Of a stretch of DNA of 64,000 nucleotides, positions 47,972 to 57,403 are shown piece by piece. The first letter of the stretch is position 1, and every line of letters begins with the position of its first letter. The translations under genes were made by a program, and so were the position numbers. This DNA is from Zoogloea oleivorans (lineage in GTDB: Bacteria; Pseudomonadota; Gammaproteobacteria; Burkholderiales; Rhodocyclaceae): positions 124,001-188,000 of the forward strand of contig JAOAUC010000055.1 of assembly GCA_030157785.1 (NCBI GenBank). Reading direction: 5' to 3'. The notes beneath the pieces were generated by a model. That model worked only from the letters and a program-made list of their open reading frames with translations, was not told the origin of the DNA and did no database searches.

Positions 47972-49018
47972 TTGAGTACGTTTGCAGAAACCCTGATCAC
48001 CTGGCAACGCCAGCACGGGCGCCACGATCTGCCCTGGCAGACGCGCGACGCTTACCGGGTGTGGCTGTCGGAGATCATGCTCCAGCAGACCCAGGTGGAC
48101 ACGGTGATTCCGTATTACGCCCGCTTTCTGGCACGCTTTCCGGACTTGCCGAGCCTCGCCGCCGCGCCGGTGGAGGACGTGCTGACCCTGTGGAGCGGCC
48201 TCGGCTATTACGCCCGCGCGCGCAACCTGCACAAATGCGCGCAAACCCTGATGGCCCGCCACGCCGGCGTCTTCCCGGCCGACCCGGCCGTGCTGGCCGA
48301 GCTGCCCGGCATCGGGCGCTCCACCGCCGCGGCGATCAGCGCCTTCGCCTACGGCACGCGGGCGGCGATCCTCGACGGCAACGTCAAGCGGGTGCTCGCC
48401 CGCGCTTTCGGCATCGAGGGTTTTCCGGGCACCAAGCCGATTGAAAACCGGATGTGGGAACTCGCCGACAGCCTGCTGCCGGCAAGCAACGTGGATGTCT
48501 ACACCCAGGCCCAGATGGACCTGGGCGCCACCGTATGCACCCGCGGCCGCCCGGCCTGCGCCCGCTGCCCGCTGGCCGATGTCTGCGTGGCCCTGCGCGA
48601 CGGGCGGGTTGCCGAACTGCCGACACGGCGCCCGAAAAAGGAAACCCGCGAACGCAGCGGACGCTTCGCCGCCATCTTGGCCGACGGGGCCGTGCTGCTC
48701 GAACGCCGCCCGCCCAGCGGCATCTGGGGCGGCCTGCTGAGCCTGCCGGAACTGCCCGAAGACGCCGACACCGCCGACTGGGTGGCCAGCCGTTATGGAC
48801 TCGACGTACGCAAGGTGACCCCGCTGGCCAGCTTCCGCCACGTGTTTACCCACTTCACGCTGACGCTGGAGCCGGAATCGGTGGAGGTGGGCGCCACAAA
48901 GGGCTGCGCCGAGCCGGGACTGCTGTGGCATCCGCTGGACAAGCTCGACGAAGCCGCCCTGCCTGCCCCGATCCGCAAGCTGCTGGAGCAACTGGTGCGG
49001 CGGGATCTGTTCAGCTGA
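47972..49018 (+). CDS. mutY: Adenine DNA glycosylase MutY
   Basis: 348 aa, close to E. coli MutY (350 aa). It removes A mispaired with 8-oxoG. Catalytic Glu34 is in SEIMLQQTQV, the helix-hairpin-helix is LPGIGRSTAAAIS, catalytic Asp is in ILDGNVKRVL, and the 4Fe-4S Cys set is C-x6-C-x2-C-x5-C (CTRGRPACARCPLADVC). A NUDIX-like C-terminal domain recognises 8-oxoG. No ATG is suitable; TTG at 47972 has GAGGGG 8 bases upstream and I chose it; GTG at 47963 is the alternative. It overlaps the convergent LON-domain gene by 8 bases. Confidence 0.95.
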   Translation: MSTFAETLITWQRQHGRHDLPWQTRDAYRVWLSEIMLQQTQVDTVIPYYARFLARFPDLPSLAAAPVEDVLTLWSGLGYYARARNLHKCAQTLMARHAGVFPADPAVLAELPGIGRSTAAAISAFAYGTRAAILDGNVKRVLARAFGIEGFPGTKPIENRMWELADSLLPASNVDVYTQAQMDLGATVCTRGRPACARCPLADVCVALRDGRVAELPTRRPKKETRERSGRFAAILADGAVLLERRPPSGIWGGLLSLPELPEDADTADWVASRYGLDVRKVTPLASFRHVFTHFTLTLEPESVEVGATKGCAEPGLLWHPLDKLDEAALPAPIRKLLEQLVRRDLFS

Positions 49019-49613
49019 TGAGCTTGTGCTGCTGCAGGTAGCTGAAGATGATTTCCAGGCGGGACACCGAATCATCCAGTTCAAGCAGGCGCTGGCGGGC
49101 CTTGCCCGGGATGGGCAGGATTTCGGCCAGCCGATAGCCGACCCAGGTGGCGTCGTCGAAACGGTGCGGTGGCGGGAACATCTCCTCTCCGGCATCCTCG
49201 ACGATGGCCTTGAGCAAGGGCAGCGCGCCACTCAGGTGTTCCGGCACCGGCTGCACCGGCGGCTCGTCCAGCATCAGCACCCGGGCGCTCTGCAGGCGGT
49301 CGGACTGGATGTGGCGCTCCAGCACCCGAAAGCGCTCGCCGCCGCGGGTGGTGATGAAAAGCAGGCCGGGCTCCGACATGTCCCAGCCGACGATGCGCGC
49401 CACCGTGCCGATCTCGCAAGGCACCGCCGGAACCCCCACCTCGCCGCCCTCCTGGATCAGACACACGCCAAACGGCGCATTGGTGCGCATGCAGCGGGCC
49501 GCCATGTCGAGGTAGCGGGCCTCGAAGAGCTTCAGCGGCAGCACGCCATCCGGAAACAGCACGGTGCCCAGCGGAAACAGCGGCAAATCGACGATCTGCA
49601 CGGCGGTGTTCAT
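49011..49613 (-). CDS. LON-protease substrate-binding-domain protein
   Basis: 200 aa consisting only of the N-terminal (PUA-like) domain of LON proteases: LPLFPLGTVLFPDGVLPLKL then FEARYLDMAARCM, with no ATPase or protease part. Stand-alone proteins of this sort are widespread and of unclear role. The ATG at 49613 has GGAGGAG 7 bases upstream and starts 4 bases after the ubiX stop, so it is translated from the ubiX message. Confidence 0.9.
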   Translation of the reverse strand: MNTAVQIVDLPLFPLGTVLFPDGVLPLKLFEARYLDMAARCMRTNAPFGVCLIQEGGEVGVPAVPCEIGTVARIVGWDMSEPGLLFITTRGGERFRVLERHIQSDRLQSARVLMLDEPPVQPVPEHLSGALPLLKAIVEDAGEEMFPPPHRFDDATWVGYRLAEILPIPGKARQRLLELDDSVSRLEIIFSYLQQHKLIS

Positions 49614-49617
49614 CGTT

Positions 49618-50256
49618 TTACTCCTCCGCGGCACTCGCCTCGCCCCAGCGGGGCATCAGGCTGTGGGGCACGGCCAGCTGGTCGAGAATGCGGGCGACGA
49701 CAAAATCCACCAGATCGCCCACCGTTTGCGGGTGGTGATAAAAGCCCGGATTGGCGGGCAGGATCACCACGCCCATGCGCGCCAGACGCAGCATGTTTTC
49801 CAGGTGCAGCTGCGAGAAGGGCGTCTCGCGCGGCACGATGATCAGCTTGCGGCCTTCCTTGATGGCCACGTCGGCGGCGCGTTCGATCAGCGTACTGGCC
49901 AGCCCGGCAGCAATCGCCGCCAGCGAACCCATGCTGCACGGGCACACCACCATCGCGTCCGGCGGGTTGGAGCCCGACGCCGGCGGGGCAAACCACTCCT
50001 CGCGGCCAAAAACCCGCAACTGCCCATCGGCCGCACCGAAGCGGGCGGTCAGCATGGCCTCCACCTCCGCCGGACGCCCCGGCAGGGCCAGGTCCATCTC
50101 CTGCCGGGCGACGATCTGGGCCACCTGCGAATACAGCAGCCACACCTTGCAGCCGGCCGCCAGCAGGCATTCGACGAGCCGCAGCCCGTAAGGCATGCCG
50201 GACGCGCCGGTGAGCGCGACGGCGATGGTTTTGACGGGCGGGGCGGGAAGGGTCAA
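49618..50256 (-). CDS. ubiX: Flavin prenyltransferase UbiX
   Basis: Makes prenylated FMN for the UbiD decarboxylase in ubiquinone synthesis. The flavoprotein motif VALTGASGMPYGLRL, VVCPCSMGSLAAIA and LIIVPRETPFSQLHLENM are conserved. The frame is open to 50391, which would overlap the symporter gene by 62 bases; I prefer TTG at 50256 with GAGGA about 8 bases upstream, giving 212 aa, close to the usual length. Start confidence is moderate. Together with ubiUVT this is the second ubiquinone locus in the window. UbiD itself is not seen. Confidence 0.93.
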   Translation of the reverse strand: MTLPAPPVKTIAVALTGASGMPYGLRLVECLLAAGCKVWLLYSQVAQIVARQEMDLALPGRPAEVEAMLTARFGAADGQLRVFGREEWFAPPASGSNPPDAMVVCPCSMGSLAAIAAGLASTLIERAADVAIKEGRKLIIVPRETPFSQLHLENMLRLARMGVVILPANPGFYHHPQTVGDLVDFVVARILDQLAVPHSLMPRWGEASAAEE

Positions 50257-50329
50257 GAGTGAAGAGTCCTCGGTTTTGCGGAACGCGTTAGAGAATGACG
50301 CAAGCTGGCGGCCAAGGTTCCCGCGGCCC

Positions 50330-51835
50330 TCAGCGATGATGGTGAATCGTGCCGATGCCTTCGTGGGCGACACCATGGGCAGCGGCCGCATGATGACCGT
50401 GACGCAGGCGGTCGTGCACGTCGATGTCGTGATGCACCCACTGCTTCACCAGCGAGCCAACGATCATGCCTGCCGCGCTGGCGATCAGCCCGGCCAGCTG
50501 GGCCGGAATGAAGGGCGCCTCGCCACCGGCCAGATGCACCGCCAGCCACACCCCGATGCCGCAGAAGATCGCCACCAGCGCGCCCTGGTTGGTGGCGCGC
50601 CGCCAGTACAGGCCGCATACCAGCGGCACGAAGGCCGACACGAGGGTGATCTGGTAGGCGTTTTCGACCATCTTGAAGATGCTGGCCTTGGAAAACATTG
50701 CGTAGAGCGTCACCAGCACCGTAAAGACCAGCGTCACGACGCGCATCCAGAACAGCAGCTTTTTGTCGGTGAGATGCGGCAAGGCCGGCTTGAGGATGTT
50801 CTCGGTGAAGGTCACCGACGGGGCCAGCAACGTAGCCGAGGCGCAGCTCTTGATGGCCGACAGCAGCGCGCCGAAGAACATCACCTGGGCAAACAGCGGT
50901 GCCTTGGTGAGCACCAGTTCGGGCAGGATCATCTGCGAATCGGTGTTGATGAGGCGCGCCACCATGGCCGGATCGATCAGGGTTGCCGAATAGGCCAGGA
51001 ACATCGGCACAAAGGCGAACACGAAATACAGCCCACCGCCCAGCACCGAACCCCACACGGCGATCTTCTCGGACTTGGCTGACTGGACCCGCTGGAAGAC
51101 GTCCTGCTGGGGAATGGAACCGAACATCATGGTCACCGCCGCGGCCACAAAGGCAATGACTTCGCGCGGGTCGGCCGCCGGCAGGAAGGCCAGCTTGCCG
51201 TCGTTCACCGCGTGGTTCAGCACCACCCCGACCCCGCCAGCCATGCCGCTCACCTCGCCGCCAATCCACAGCATGCCGATGACGATGATGATCATCTGCA
51301 GGAAATCGGTAACCGCCACCGCCCACATGCCACCGAACAGGGTGTAGATGAGGATGGTGCCGGAGCCGATCCACATGCCGGCAAGCTTGCTCACCTCGCC
51401 CCCCGACACCACATTGAAGACCAGCCCGAGGGCGGTAATCTGCGCCCCCACCCAGCCCAGGTAGGAGATCACGATGGCCAGCGTGGTGAGCACCTCGACG
51501 CTGCGGCCATAGCGCTTCTTGTAGAAGTCGCCGATGGTCAGCAGGTTCATGCGATACAGCGGTGCGGCAAAGAACAGGCCGACCAGGATCAGGCACATGG
51601 ACGAGCCGAAGGGATCGGCCACCACCCCGTGCAGACCTTCGTTGAGGAAGGTGGCCGGAATGCCGAGCACGGTTTCGGAGCCGAACCAGGTAGCAAACAC
51701 CGTCGCGGTGACCATGTAGAACGGCAGATGACGACCGGCGACGGCGAAGTCCCGGGTGTTGTGGACCCGCGTGGCGGCCATGAGGCCGATGGCCACCGAG
51801 ACCAGCCAGTAGGCGATGACGAACCAGAACAGCAT
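50330..51835 (-). CDS. Sodium:solute symporter with His-rich tail
   Basis: 501-aa SSS-family secondary transporter with about 13 helices. SSS features include MVTATVFATWFGSETVLGIP, ISYLGWVGAQITALG and FGGMWAVAVTDFLQM. The substrate cannot be assigned (amino acid, carboxylate or nucleobase). The cytoplasmic C-terminus carries eleven His in its last 35 residues (VHHDIDVHDRLRHGHHAAAA and later HHH), unusual for the family and possibly metal-binding. It lies 57 bases after the GGDEF/EAL gene. Confidence 0.9.
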   Translation of the reverse strand: MLFWFVIAYWLVSVAIGLMAATRVHNTRDFAVAGRHLPFYMVTATVFATWFGSETVLGIPATFLNEGLHGVVADPFGSSMCLILVGLFFAAPLYRMNLLTIGDFYKKRYGRSVEVLTTLAIVISYLGWVGAQITALGLVFNVVSGGEVSKLAGMWIGSGTILIYTLFGGMWAVAVTDFLQMIIIVIGMLWIGGEVSGMAGGVGVVLNHAVNDGKLAFLPAADPREVIAFVAAAVTMMFGSIPQQDVFQRVQSAKSEKIAVWGSVLGGGLYFVFAFVPMFLAYSATLIDPAMVARLINTDSQMILPELVLTKAPLFAQVMFFGALLSAIKSCASATLLAPSVTFTENILKPALPHLTDKKLLFWMRVVTLVFTVLVTLYAMFSKASIFKMVENAYQITLVSAFVPLVCGLYWRRATNQGALVAIFCGIGVWLAVHLAGGEAPFIPAQLAGLIASAAGMIVGSLVKQWVHHDIDVHDRLRHGHHAAAAHGVAHEGIGTIHHHR

Positions 51836-51892
51836 GGGTGTGCGGAAAAGCGTTGGCGAATCCGCGGATTATAGGGGGAGCGCGGGCTTTCC

Positions 51893-54800
51893 TCAGCCCC
51901 GCCCAAGGCGAACGGAGAATTCCGCCGCCGGCTCGGCCTTGCCGAAGTGCCAGCCCTGCAGCGAGTCACAGCCGAGCTCGCGCAGAGTGTCCACCATCTC
52001 ACCGGTTTCGACACCCTCGGCCACCAGCTCCAGGCCCAGGTTATGCCCCAGGCCGACGATGGCCGCCACGATGGCCCGGTCTTCCGGACCGACATTGATC
52101 TCGCGGACAAAGGACTGATCCACCTTCAGCTTGTCGAGGGCGAAGCGCTTGAGATAGGCCAGGCTGGAATAGCCGGTGCCGAAATCGTCGATGGCGATGG
52201 ACAGGCCCAGGGCCTTGAGTTCGTCGAGCTGGCGGGCCGCCCGTTCCACGTCGCGCATGACCATGCCTTCGGTCACTTCGAGGGTCAACAGGCTGGCCGG
52301 CACCGCATGCCGGCGCAGCACCGCAGCCACCGACTCCACGAAGTCGGCGCGACGGAACTGCAGCGGCGAAATGTTGGCCGCCACCGGCACCATGTGCCGG
52401 CCCTCGGCCTGCCACGCGGCCAGTTGCCCGCACAGGGTGTCGAGGACCCAGTTGCCGATGGGCAGGATCAGGCCGCTCTCCTCGGCCAGCGGAATGAAGC
52501 GGTCCGGCGGAATGTTGCCGAGTTCAGGATGGGTCCAGCGCAGCAGGGCCTCGGCGGCGATCAGGTGGCCATCGACGGCCGACACCACCGGCTGGTAGTG
52601 CAGGGCCAGCTCGCCGCGTTCCAGCGCCCGACGCAAGGCGTGCTCGAGGGACAGGCGCTCGCTGGTCGGCGCGGCCATGCCGTCGGCGAAGAATTCGATG
52701 GCATTGCGCCCCTCCTCCTTGGCCCGGTACATGGCCATGTCGGCCCGGTCGAGGAGCATTTCCGCGTCCAGGCCGTCTTCGGGGTAAACCGCGACACCGA
52801 TACTCGAGGACAGGCTGAACTCGCAGCCGGCCAAAAGGAAAGGTTCGTCCAGCGCCGACAGCAGGCGCCCTGCGGCACTGGCCAGACAGGTCCCCTCCCC
52901 CGCCTCCGGCACCACCACCACGAACTCGTCGCCCCCATGGCGCAGCACGCTTTCCCCGTCGCGCAGCACCGACTGCAGGCGCTGGCTGACCTCCACCAGA
53001 AGCTGGTCGCCGATGTGATGGCCGAGGGTGTCGTTCACGTTCTTGAATCGGTCCAGATCGAGGAAGCACAGGGCCACCCGGTGTCCCTCGCGGGCCGCTG
53101 CCGCGATGGCCCGGGCCAGCGTCGGCTCCAGCGCCGCACGGGAGGGCAAACCGGTGAGAAAGTCGTGACTGGCCAGAAAACGGATGCGTTCCTCGTCGGC
53201 CTTGCGCTGGCTGATGTCCGAGAAGACACCCACGTAATGGGCCACCTGGCCTTCGCCATCGCGCTCCACGCTGACCGAGAAATCAGCCGGAAAAGAGCCG
53301 CCGCCTGCCCGCTGTATCCATGCTTCCCCTTTCCACAGGCCGCCGCTGGCAGCGTGCTCGCGAATCATGCTGGCGAAACCCGCCGGGTGGCGCTGCGGAT
53401 CGAACAAGGCCGGCTGCCGGCCGATCAGATCCTGCCCGGCAACACCGGTCAGACGGGTAAAGGCCTGGTTGGTCATGACCACCCGGCGCTCCGGGTCGAC
53501 GATGACGATGCCTTCCGAATTGTTCTCGAAAACCTTGGCTGCCAGGCGCAGGGCCGCATCACGCCGGTAGTTGCGCAGCGCAAAGCCGATGTCGGCGCTC
53601 ATCTCGTCGAGCAGGGCCACGGTGTGCTCGTCAAAAAAGTCTTTTTCGGCCTTGCGCAGCACCAGCGCGCCGTCGGGCCCTTCGCCCATGCGGATCGGGA
53701 AGAGCGCAAAGGAGCCGACCGGGGAATGGGCGACGCAGCCCTCGCACGCCCGCGTCAATGGCGACGCCTGCGGATCGTTGAAAATCAGTGCTTCGGCGGG
53801 CATGCCGGCGCTGGTCAGGCGGCACTCCAGGCAAGCGCTCGTGATCTCGGCCCAGTTGCCCCGGCCATAGACGGCCGTCGCCTTCAGGGTATGGCTGTCG
53901 ACATCCAGGAAGCCGATCCAGGCTAGGTCGAGCTCGCCGAACTCCACGGCCACGCGGCACACCTGGGGCAGCAGCATGGCGGCGTCCCGGCTATGGACAA
54001 TAGCCTTGTTGGTAGCCGACAGGGCGTGATACAGGCGCGTCATGCGCTTGATGTCGCGGGCGTTGTCGCGGGCCGGCTGCAGGTCGTAACAGGAGCCCAC
54101 GTAGCCGGCGAAAACCCCGTCCCCGTCGTGCATCGGCGCGCCGTGGTCGGCGATCCAGTGGTAACGGCCATCGGCCGCACGCAGGCGGTACTCCATCGCA
54201 AAGGGCTCACGGGCGTCGAAGGCCTGCCGGTAGGTGGCGAGACAGTCCGCCTGGTCATCCGGGTGCACACCGTCCACCCAGCCTTCGCCCACCTCCTGCT
54301 CAAGGGTCTTGCCGGTGAACTCGAGCCAGGCCCGGTTGAACCAGTCACAGGCGCCGCTCAGGCCGGCCCGCCAGGCCAGGTGCGGGAAAGACTCCAGCAT
54401 CGCCAGATGCTGGTCGCGGGCGCGCGCCAGCTGGCGGTTGCGGGTGCGCAGGGTGGTGAGCATGTCGTTGAGGGCCGCGGCCAGCTCACCGAGCTCGTCA
54501 TGGCGGATGACCGGCACCGGCACATCAAGCTCGCCGGCATCCCGACGCCGGCCAAGGCCCTCGCGGATAGCCTCGGCCGGACGCAGCACGTAGCGGGACA
54601 CCAGCACATAGACCAGCCCGGCCACCGCACTGAGGATTCCGCCCAGCCACAGGGAAAGGTGCACGACGGTGTCCCGGGCGGCCTGCCACAGGCTGCCGGC
54701 ATCGAGGCTGAGCAGCAGCACGCCGTCTTCGAGCCGCCCGTTCTCGCCGCTGGGGCCGACCAGCAAAACCGGCTCAAGGACATCCAGGCGGCGCAGGTCG

Positions 54801-55210
54801 GCATCCATCCGGTGCTCGGCTCTGCGCGACACCATCACTTCCGCCAGACGCGCCGGCAGTGCCCCCTCGGGCAGACTGGTGACGGGCAGATCCTGCCAGC
54901 CGTGATTGCTGCTGGCGATCACCCGGGCCGGCTCGCCGGCCACCAGCACAACCCGGACGATGTCGCGGGCAGCACCGAGGGAAGACACGAAACGCCGCAG
55001 GTCGGCCGGCTCGCGGGCCGTTTCGGCAGCCGAATAGACCGCCGCCACAATCGCACTGGCACGCTGATCCACCAGGGTGCCGAAACGCTCCAGGATGCTG
55101 GCGTACAGCACGGTGACGATCAAAGCCATGCCGAACACCCACAGCGCAAGCAGCGGCCCGATGAGCCGCCAGCGCAGGGACAGGAAGCCGCCGGAACTCA
55201 CCACACCCAT
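51893..55210 (-). CDS. Membrane GGDEF-EAL protein with HAMP-PAS-GAF-PAS inputs
   Basis: 1105 aa. TM1 (about 14-38), periplasmic sensor of about 160 residues, TM2 (about 198-222), HAMP, PAS (about 270-390), GAF (about 400-540), PAS (about 545-660), GGDEF (motif 759-763, HGGDEF) and EAL (887-889, with DDFGTGYSS and AEGVET). The c-di-GMP inhibitory site is altered (RDGE instead of RxxD), so product inhibition may be lost. The gene starts 7 bases after the stop of an orphan periplasmic binding protein, which may act as its ligand-sensing partner. Confidence 0.94.
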   Translation of the reverse strand: MGVVSSGGFLSLRWRLIGPLLALWVFGMALIVTVLYASILERFGTLVDQRASAIVAAVYSAAETAREPADLRRFVSSLGAARDIVRVVLVAGEPARVIASSNHGWQDLPVTSLPEGALPARLAEVMVSRRAEHRMDADLRRLDVLEPVLLVGPSGENGRLEDGVLLLSLDAGSLWQAARDTVVHLSLWLGGILSAVAGLVYVLVSRYVLRPAEAIREGLGRRRDAGELDVPVPVIRHDELGELAAALNDMLTTLRTRNRQLARARDQHLAMLESFPHLAWRAGLSGACDWFNRAWLEFTGKTLEQEVGEGWVDGVHPDDQADCLATYRQAFDAREPFAMEYRLRAADGRYHWIADHGAPMHDGDGVFAGYVGSCYDLQPARDNARDIKRMTRLYHALSATNKAIVHSRDAAMLLPQVCRVAVEFGELDLAWIGFLDVDSHTLKATAVYGRGNWAEITSACLECRLTSAGMPAEALIFNDPQASPLTRACEGCVAHSPVGSFALFPIRMGEGPDGALVLRKAEKDFFDEHTVALLDEMSADIGFALRNYRRDAALRLAAKVFENNSEGIVIVDPERRVVMTNQAFTRLTGVAGQDLIGRQPALFDPQRHPAGFASMIREHAASGGLWKGEAWIQRAGGGSFPADFSVSVERDGEGQVAHYVGVFSDISQRKADEERIRFLASHDFLTGLPSRAALEPTLARAIAAAAREGHRVALCFLDLDRFKNVNDTLGHHIGDQLLVEVSQRLQSVLRDGESVLRHGGDEFVVVVPEAGEGTCLASAAGRLLSALDEPFLLAGCEFSLSSSIGVAVYPEDGLDAEMLLDRADMAMYRAKEEGRNAIEFFADGMAAPTSERLSLEHALRRALERGELALHYQPVVSAVDGHLIAAEALLRWTHPELGNIPPDRFIPLAEESGLILPIGNWVLDTLCGQLAAWQAEGRHMVPVAANISPLQFRRADFVESVAAVLRRHAVPASLLTLEVTEGMVMRDVERAARQLDELKALGLSIAIDDFGTGYSSLAYLKRFALDKLKVDQSFVREINVGPEDRAIVAAIVGLGHNLGLELVAEGVETGEMVDTLRELGCDSLQGWHFGKAEPAAEFSVRLGRG

Positions 55211-55217
55211 ATGCCGC

Positions 55218-56219
55218 TCATGCCGTCGCGCCGTTCTCGGCGATCAGCTCGCGGGCAATCATGAAGTCCTTCAGGGTGCGGCTCTGGCGCAACTGGGCAA
55301 GGGCCATCATGGCGCCCTGCAGCTTGTTGAGGGAGCGCGCCACCGGCCCGTCGGGCGCCAGCAGCGCCTGCTGCTCGCTGCGCGCCACGTAATGCAGGCC
55401 GGCAATCGTCTGGCTCAGTTCGCCCACGCTCATGTTCTCGCGCCGGGCCATGATGGCCCGGGCCTCGTCCGGATGGCTCGCCATGAAATCCATGGCCCGG
55501 TAGTAGGCACCGACAAAAGTGCGCACCTCGGCGCCGCGACGGGCCACGAAGGCGCCATCGAAGACCAGCGTATCGACTACCTCGCCGGGCACCTGCCCGC
55601 TGTGGAAAAGCACCTTGCCGCCAGCCTCGATCAGCCGGTTGGACTCCGGCGGGAAGCACACCGCCGCTGCCACCAGACCGTCGGAAAACGCCGCCGGCAT
55701 GGCGTTCTGGGGCATCGGCACGAGGATCACGTCGCGGATGGTGAGATTGACGCTGGCCAGCGCCAGGGCCAGCAGCTGGATGTGCAGGGTGCCCGGCTCG
55801 ATGGCCACCCGGCGCCCGCGCAGCTCTGCCGGACTGCGCAGTGAGCCGGTACCGATCAGCACATCCGCCCCGTTCGAATAATCGACCACCGAGGCGATCT
55901 GCGGGCGCAGGCCCGACTGGTCGGCCGCCAGCAATATTTCCACCAGCGTGGCGCCGCAACCGTCCACCTGCCCCCGCTCGAAGGCCCGGCGGGAAGCGCC
56001 GATGGAGGTCAGGTCGACCAGCGACACATTGAGTCCGGCATCGTCGAAATAGCCCTTGTCCCGCGCGATGTACAAGGGATCGAAGCCGGGCCACGGATTG
56101 GTCGCAAACTTGAGCGGCTCGGCGCTCGCAGTGCTGCAACCGCCACCGCTGCCAAGCAGCAGCAGTGCGGAACCGATTCCGGCAGAGAGAAAGCGCCGGC
56201 GGGGGATGGGCTCGGACAT
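55218..56219 (-). CDS. NMT1/SsuA-type periplasmic binding lipoprotein
   Basis: 333 aa. The N-terminus has RRRF followed by a hydrophobic stretch and a lipobox (GSGGGC), so it is probably a membrane-anchored periplasmic lipoprotein, possibly Tat-exported. The mature part begins KFATNPWPGFDPLYIARDKG, typical of binding proteins for nitrate, sulfonates or thiamine precursors. There is no permease or ATPase gene alongside; the next gene, 7 bases on, is the transmembrane GGDEF/EAL protein. I therefore infer a sensing rather than transport role. A start at 56240 is possible; MSEPIPRRRF at 56219 fits the signal peptide. Confidence 0.9.
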   Translation of the reverse strand: MSEPIPRRRFLSAGIGSALLLLGSGGGCSTASAEPLKFATNPWPGFDPLYIARDKGYFDDAGLNVSLVDLTSIGASRRAFERGQVDGCGATLVEILLAADQSGLRPQIASVVDYSNGADVLIGTGSLRSPAELRGRRVAIEPGTLHIQLLALALASVNLTIRDVILVPMPQNAMPAAFSDGLVAAAVCFPPESNRLIEAGGKVLFHSGQVPGEVVDTLVFDGAFVARRGAEVRTFVGAYYRAMDFMASHPDEARAIMARRENMSVGELSQTIAGLHYVARSEQQALLAPDGPVARSLNKLQGAMMALAQLRQSRTLKDFMIARELIAENGATA

Positions 56220-56314
56220 AAGCAATATCGATATAGGCAACAGCTGAAGTATGCACCGGAGTTAGTGGAAATCCCACACACCGGGAGGGGGATTGCCTCC
56301 CGGCGACCACCCCG

Positions 56315-56356
56315 TTGACCCCGGTCAAGGCCCGCATGGGAAGGCACGCCTATAGT
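56315..56356 (+). promoter_or_regulatory. FNR/ANR-dependent promoter of ubiUVT
   Basis: TTGAC-CCCG-GTCAA (56315-56328) is a perfect FNR/ANR-type inverted repeat. A -10 hexamer TATAGT lies at 56351-56356. The box centre (56321.5) is about 41.5 bases before the start point expected from that -10, exactly the class II activator position, and the ubiU ATG follows at 56390. No competing -35 is seen. This predicts induction when oxygen is low. Confidence 0.8.
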
Positions 56357-56389
56357 CCGGCCGCGTCATTTCCGCCGTAAGAACAGCCC

Positions 56390-57403
56390 ATGACTCCTGC
56401 GCGCCCCATCGAACTCGTCTGCCCCGCCGGCAGCCTTCCCGCCCTTAAAACCGCGATTGATCACGGCGCCGACTGCGTCTATCTCGGCTTCAAGGACGCC
56501 ACCAACGCCCGCAATTTCAGCGGCCTCAACTTCGACGACAAGGCCATGGCCGAGGGCATCCGTTACGCCCACGACCGCGGCCGCAAGGTGTTGCTGGCCC
56601 TCAACACCTATCCGCAGACCGACAACTGGCAACGCTGGACCGCCGCAGTCGACCGGGCCGCCGCCTTCGGCATCGACGCGGTGATCCTCGCCGACCCGGG
56701 CCTGATGGCCTACGCCCGCAAGACCCACCCGCAGCTGCGCCTGCACCTGTCGGTACAGGGCTCGGCGACCAGCTACGACGCCATCAATTTCTACTACGAA
56801 CATTTCGGCATTTCGCGGGCCGTGCTGCCGCGCGTGCTGTCGCTGGCCCAGGTCGAGCAGGTCATCGCCAACACGCCGGTCGAAATCGAAGTCTTCGGCT
56901 TCGGCGGCCTGTGCGTGATGGTCGAAGGGCGCTGCGCGCTGTCGGCCTTCGCCACCGGCGAGTCGCCCAACTGCAACGGCGCCTGCTCGCCGGGCAAGCA
57001 CGTGCGCTGGGAACAAACCCCGAAGGGCATGGAAACGCGCCTCAACGGCATCCTCATCGACCGCTTCGCCGACGGCGAACGGGCCGGCTACCCGACCCTG
57101 TGCAAGGGCCGCTTCGAGGTCAACAACGAGACCTACTACGCCATCGAAGAGCCGACCAGCCTCAACACCCTGGAAATGCTCCCCGAACTGGCCCGCATCG
57201 GCGTACGCGCCATCAAGATCGAAGGCCGCCAGCGCAGCCCCGCCTACGTGGCGCAAGTCACCAAGGTGTGGCGCGCCGCCATTGACCGGGTGCTCGACGA
57301 CAGCACCCCCTTCCGCGTCGAGCCGGCCTGGATGGCCGAACTCAACAAGGTTTCCGAAGGGCAGAGCCACACCCTCGGCGCCTACTACCGTCCCTGGAAA
57401 TGA
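56390..57403 (+). CDS. ubiU: UbiU, O2-independent ubiquinone hydroxylation
   Basis: 337-aa U32-peptidase-family protein. With UbiV it forms a 4Fe-4S heterodimer that hydroxylates the ubiquinone ring without oxygen, using prephenate as oxygen donor. Cys175, Cys182, Cys199 and Cys238 have the same 7-17-39 spacing as the cluster ligands of E. coli UbiU (C169, C176, C193, C232). [20 protein letters not shown] and [15 protein letters not shown] are family hallmarks. It is the first gene after the FNR-type promoter and overlaps ubiV by 4 bases. Confidence 0.96.
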   Translation: MTPARPIELVCPAGSLPALKTAIDHGADCVYLGFKDATNARNFSGLNFDDKAMAEGIRYAHDRGRKVLLALNTYPQTDNWQRWTAAVDRAAAFGIDAVILADPGLMAYARKTHPQLRLHLSVQGSATSYDAINFYYEHFGISRAVLPRVLSLAQVEQVIANTPVEIEVFGFGGLCVMVEGRCALSAFATGESPNCNGACSPGKHVRWEQTPKGMETRLNGILIDRFADGERAGYPTLCKGRFEVNNETYYAIEEPTSLNTLEMLPELARIGVRAIKIEGRQRSPAYVAQVTKVWRAAIDRVLDDSTPFRVEPAWMAELNKVSEGQSHTLGAYYRPWK

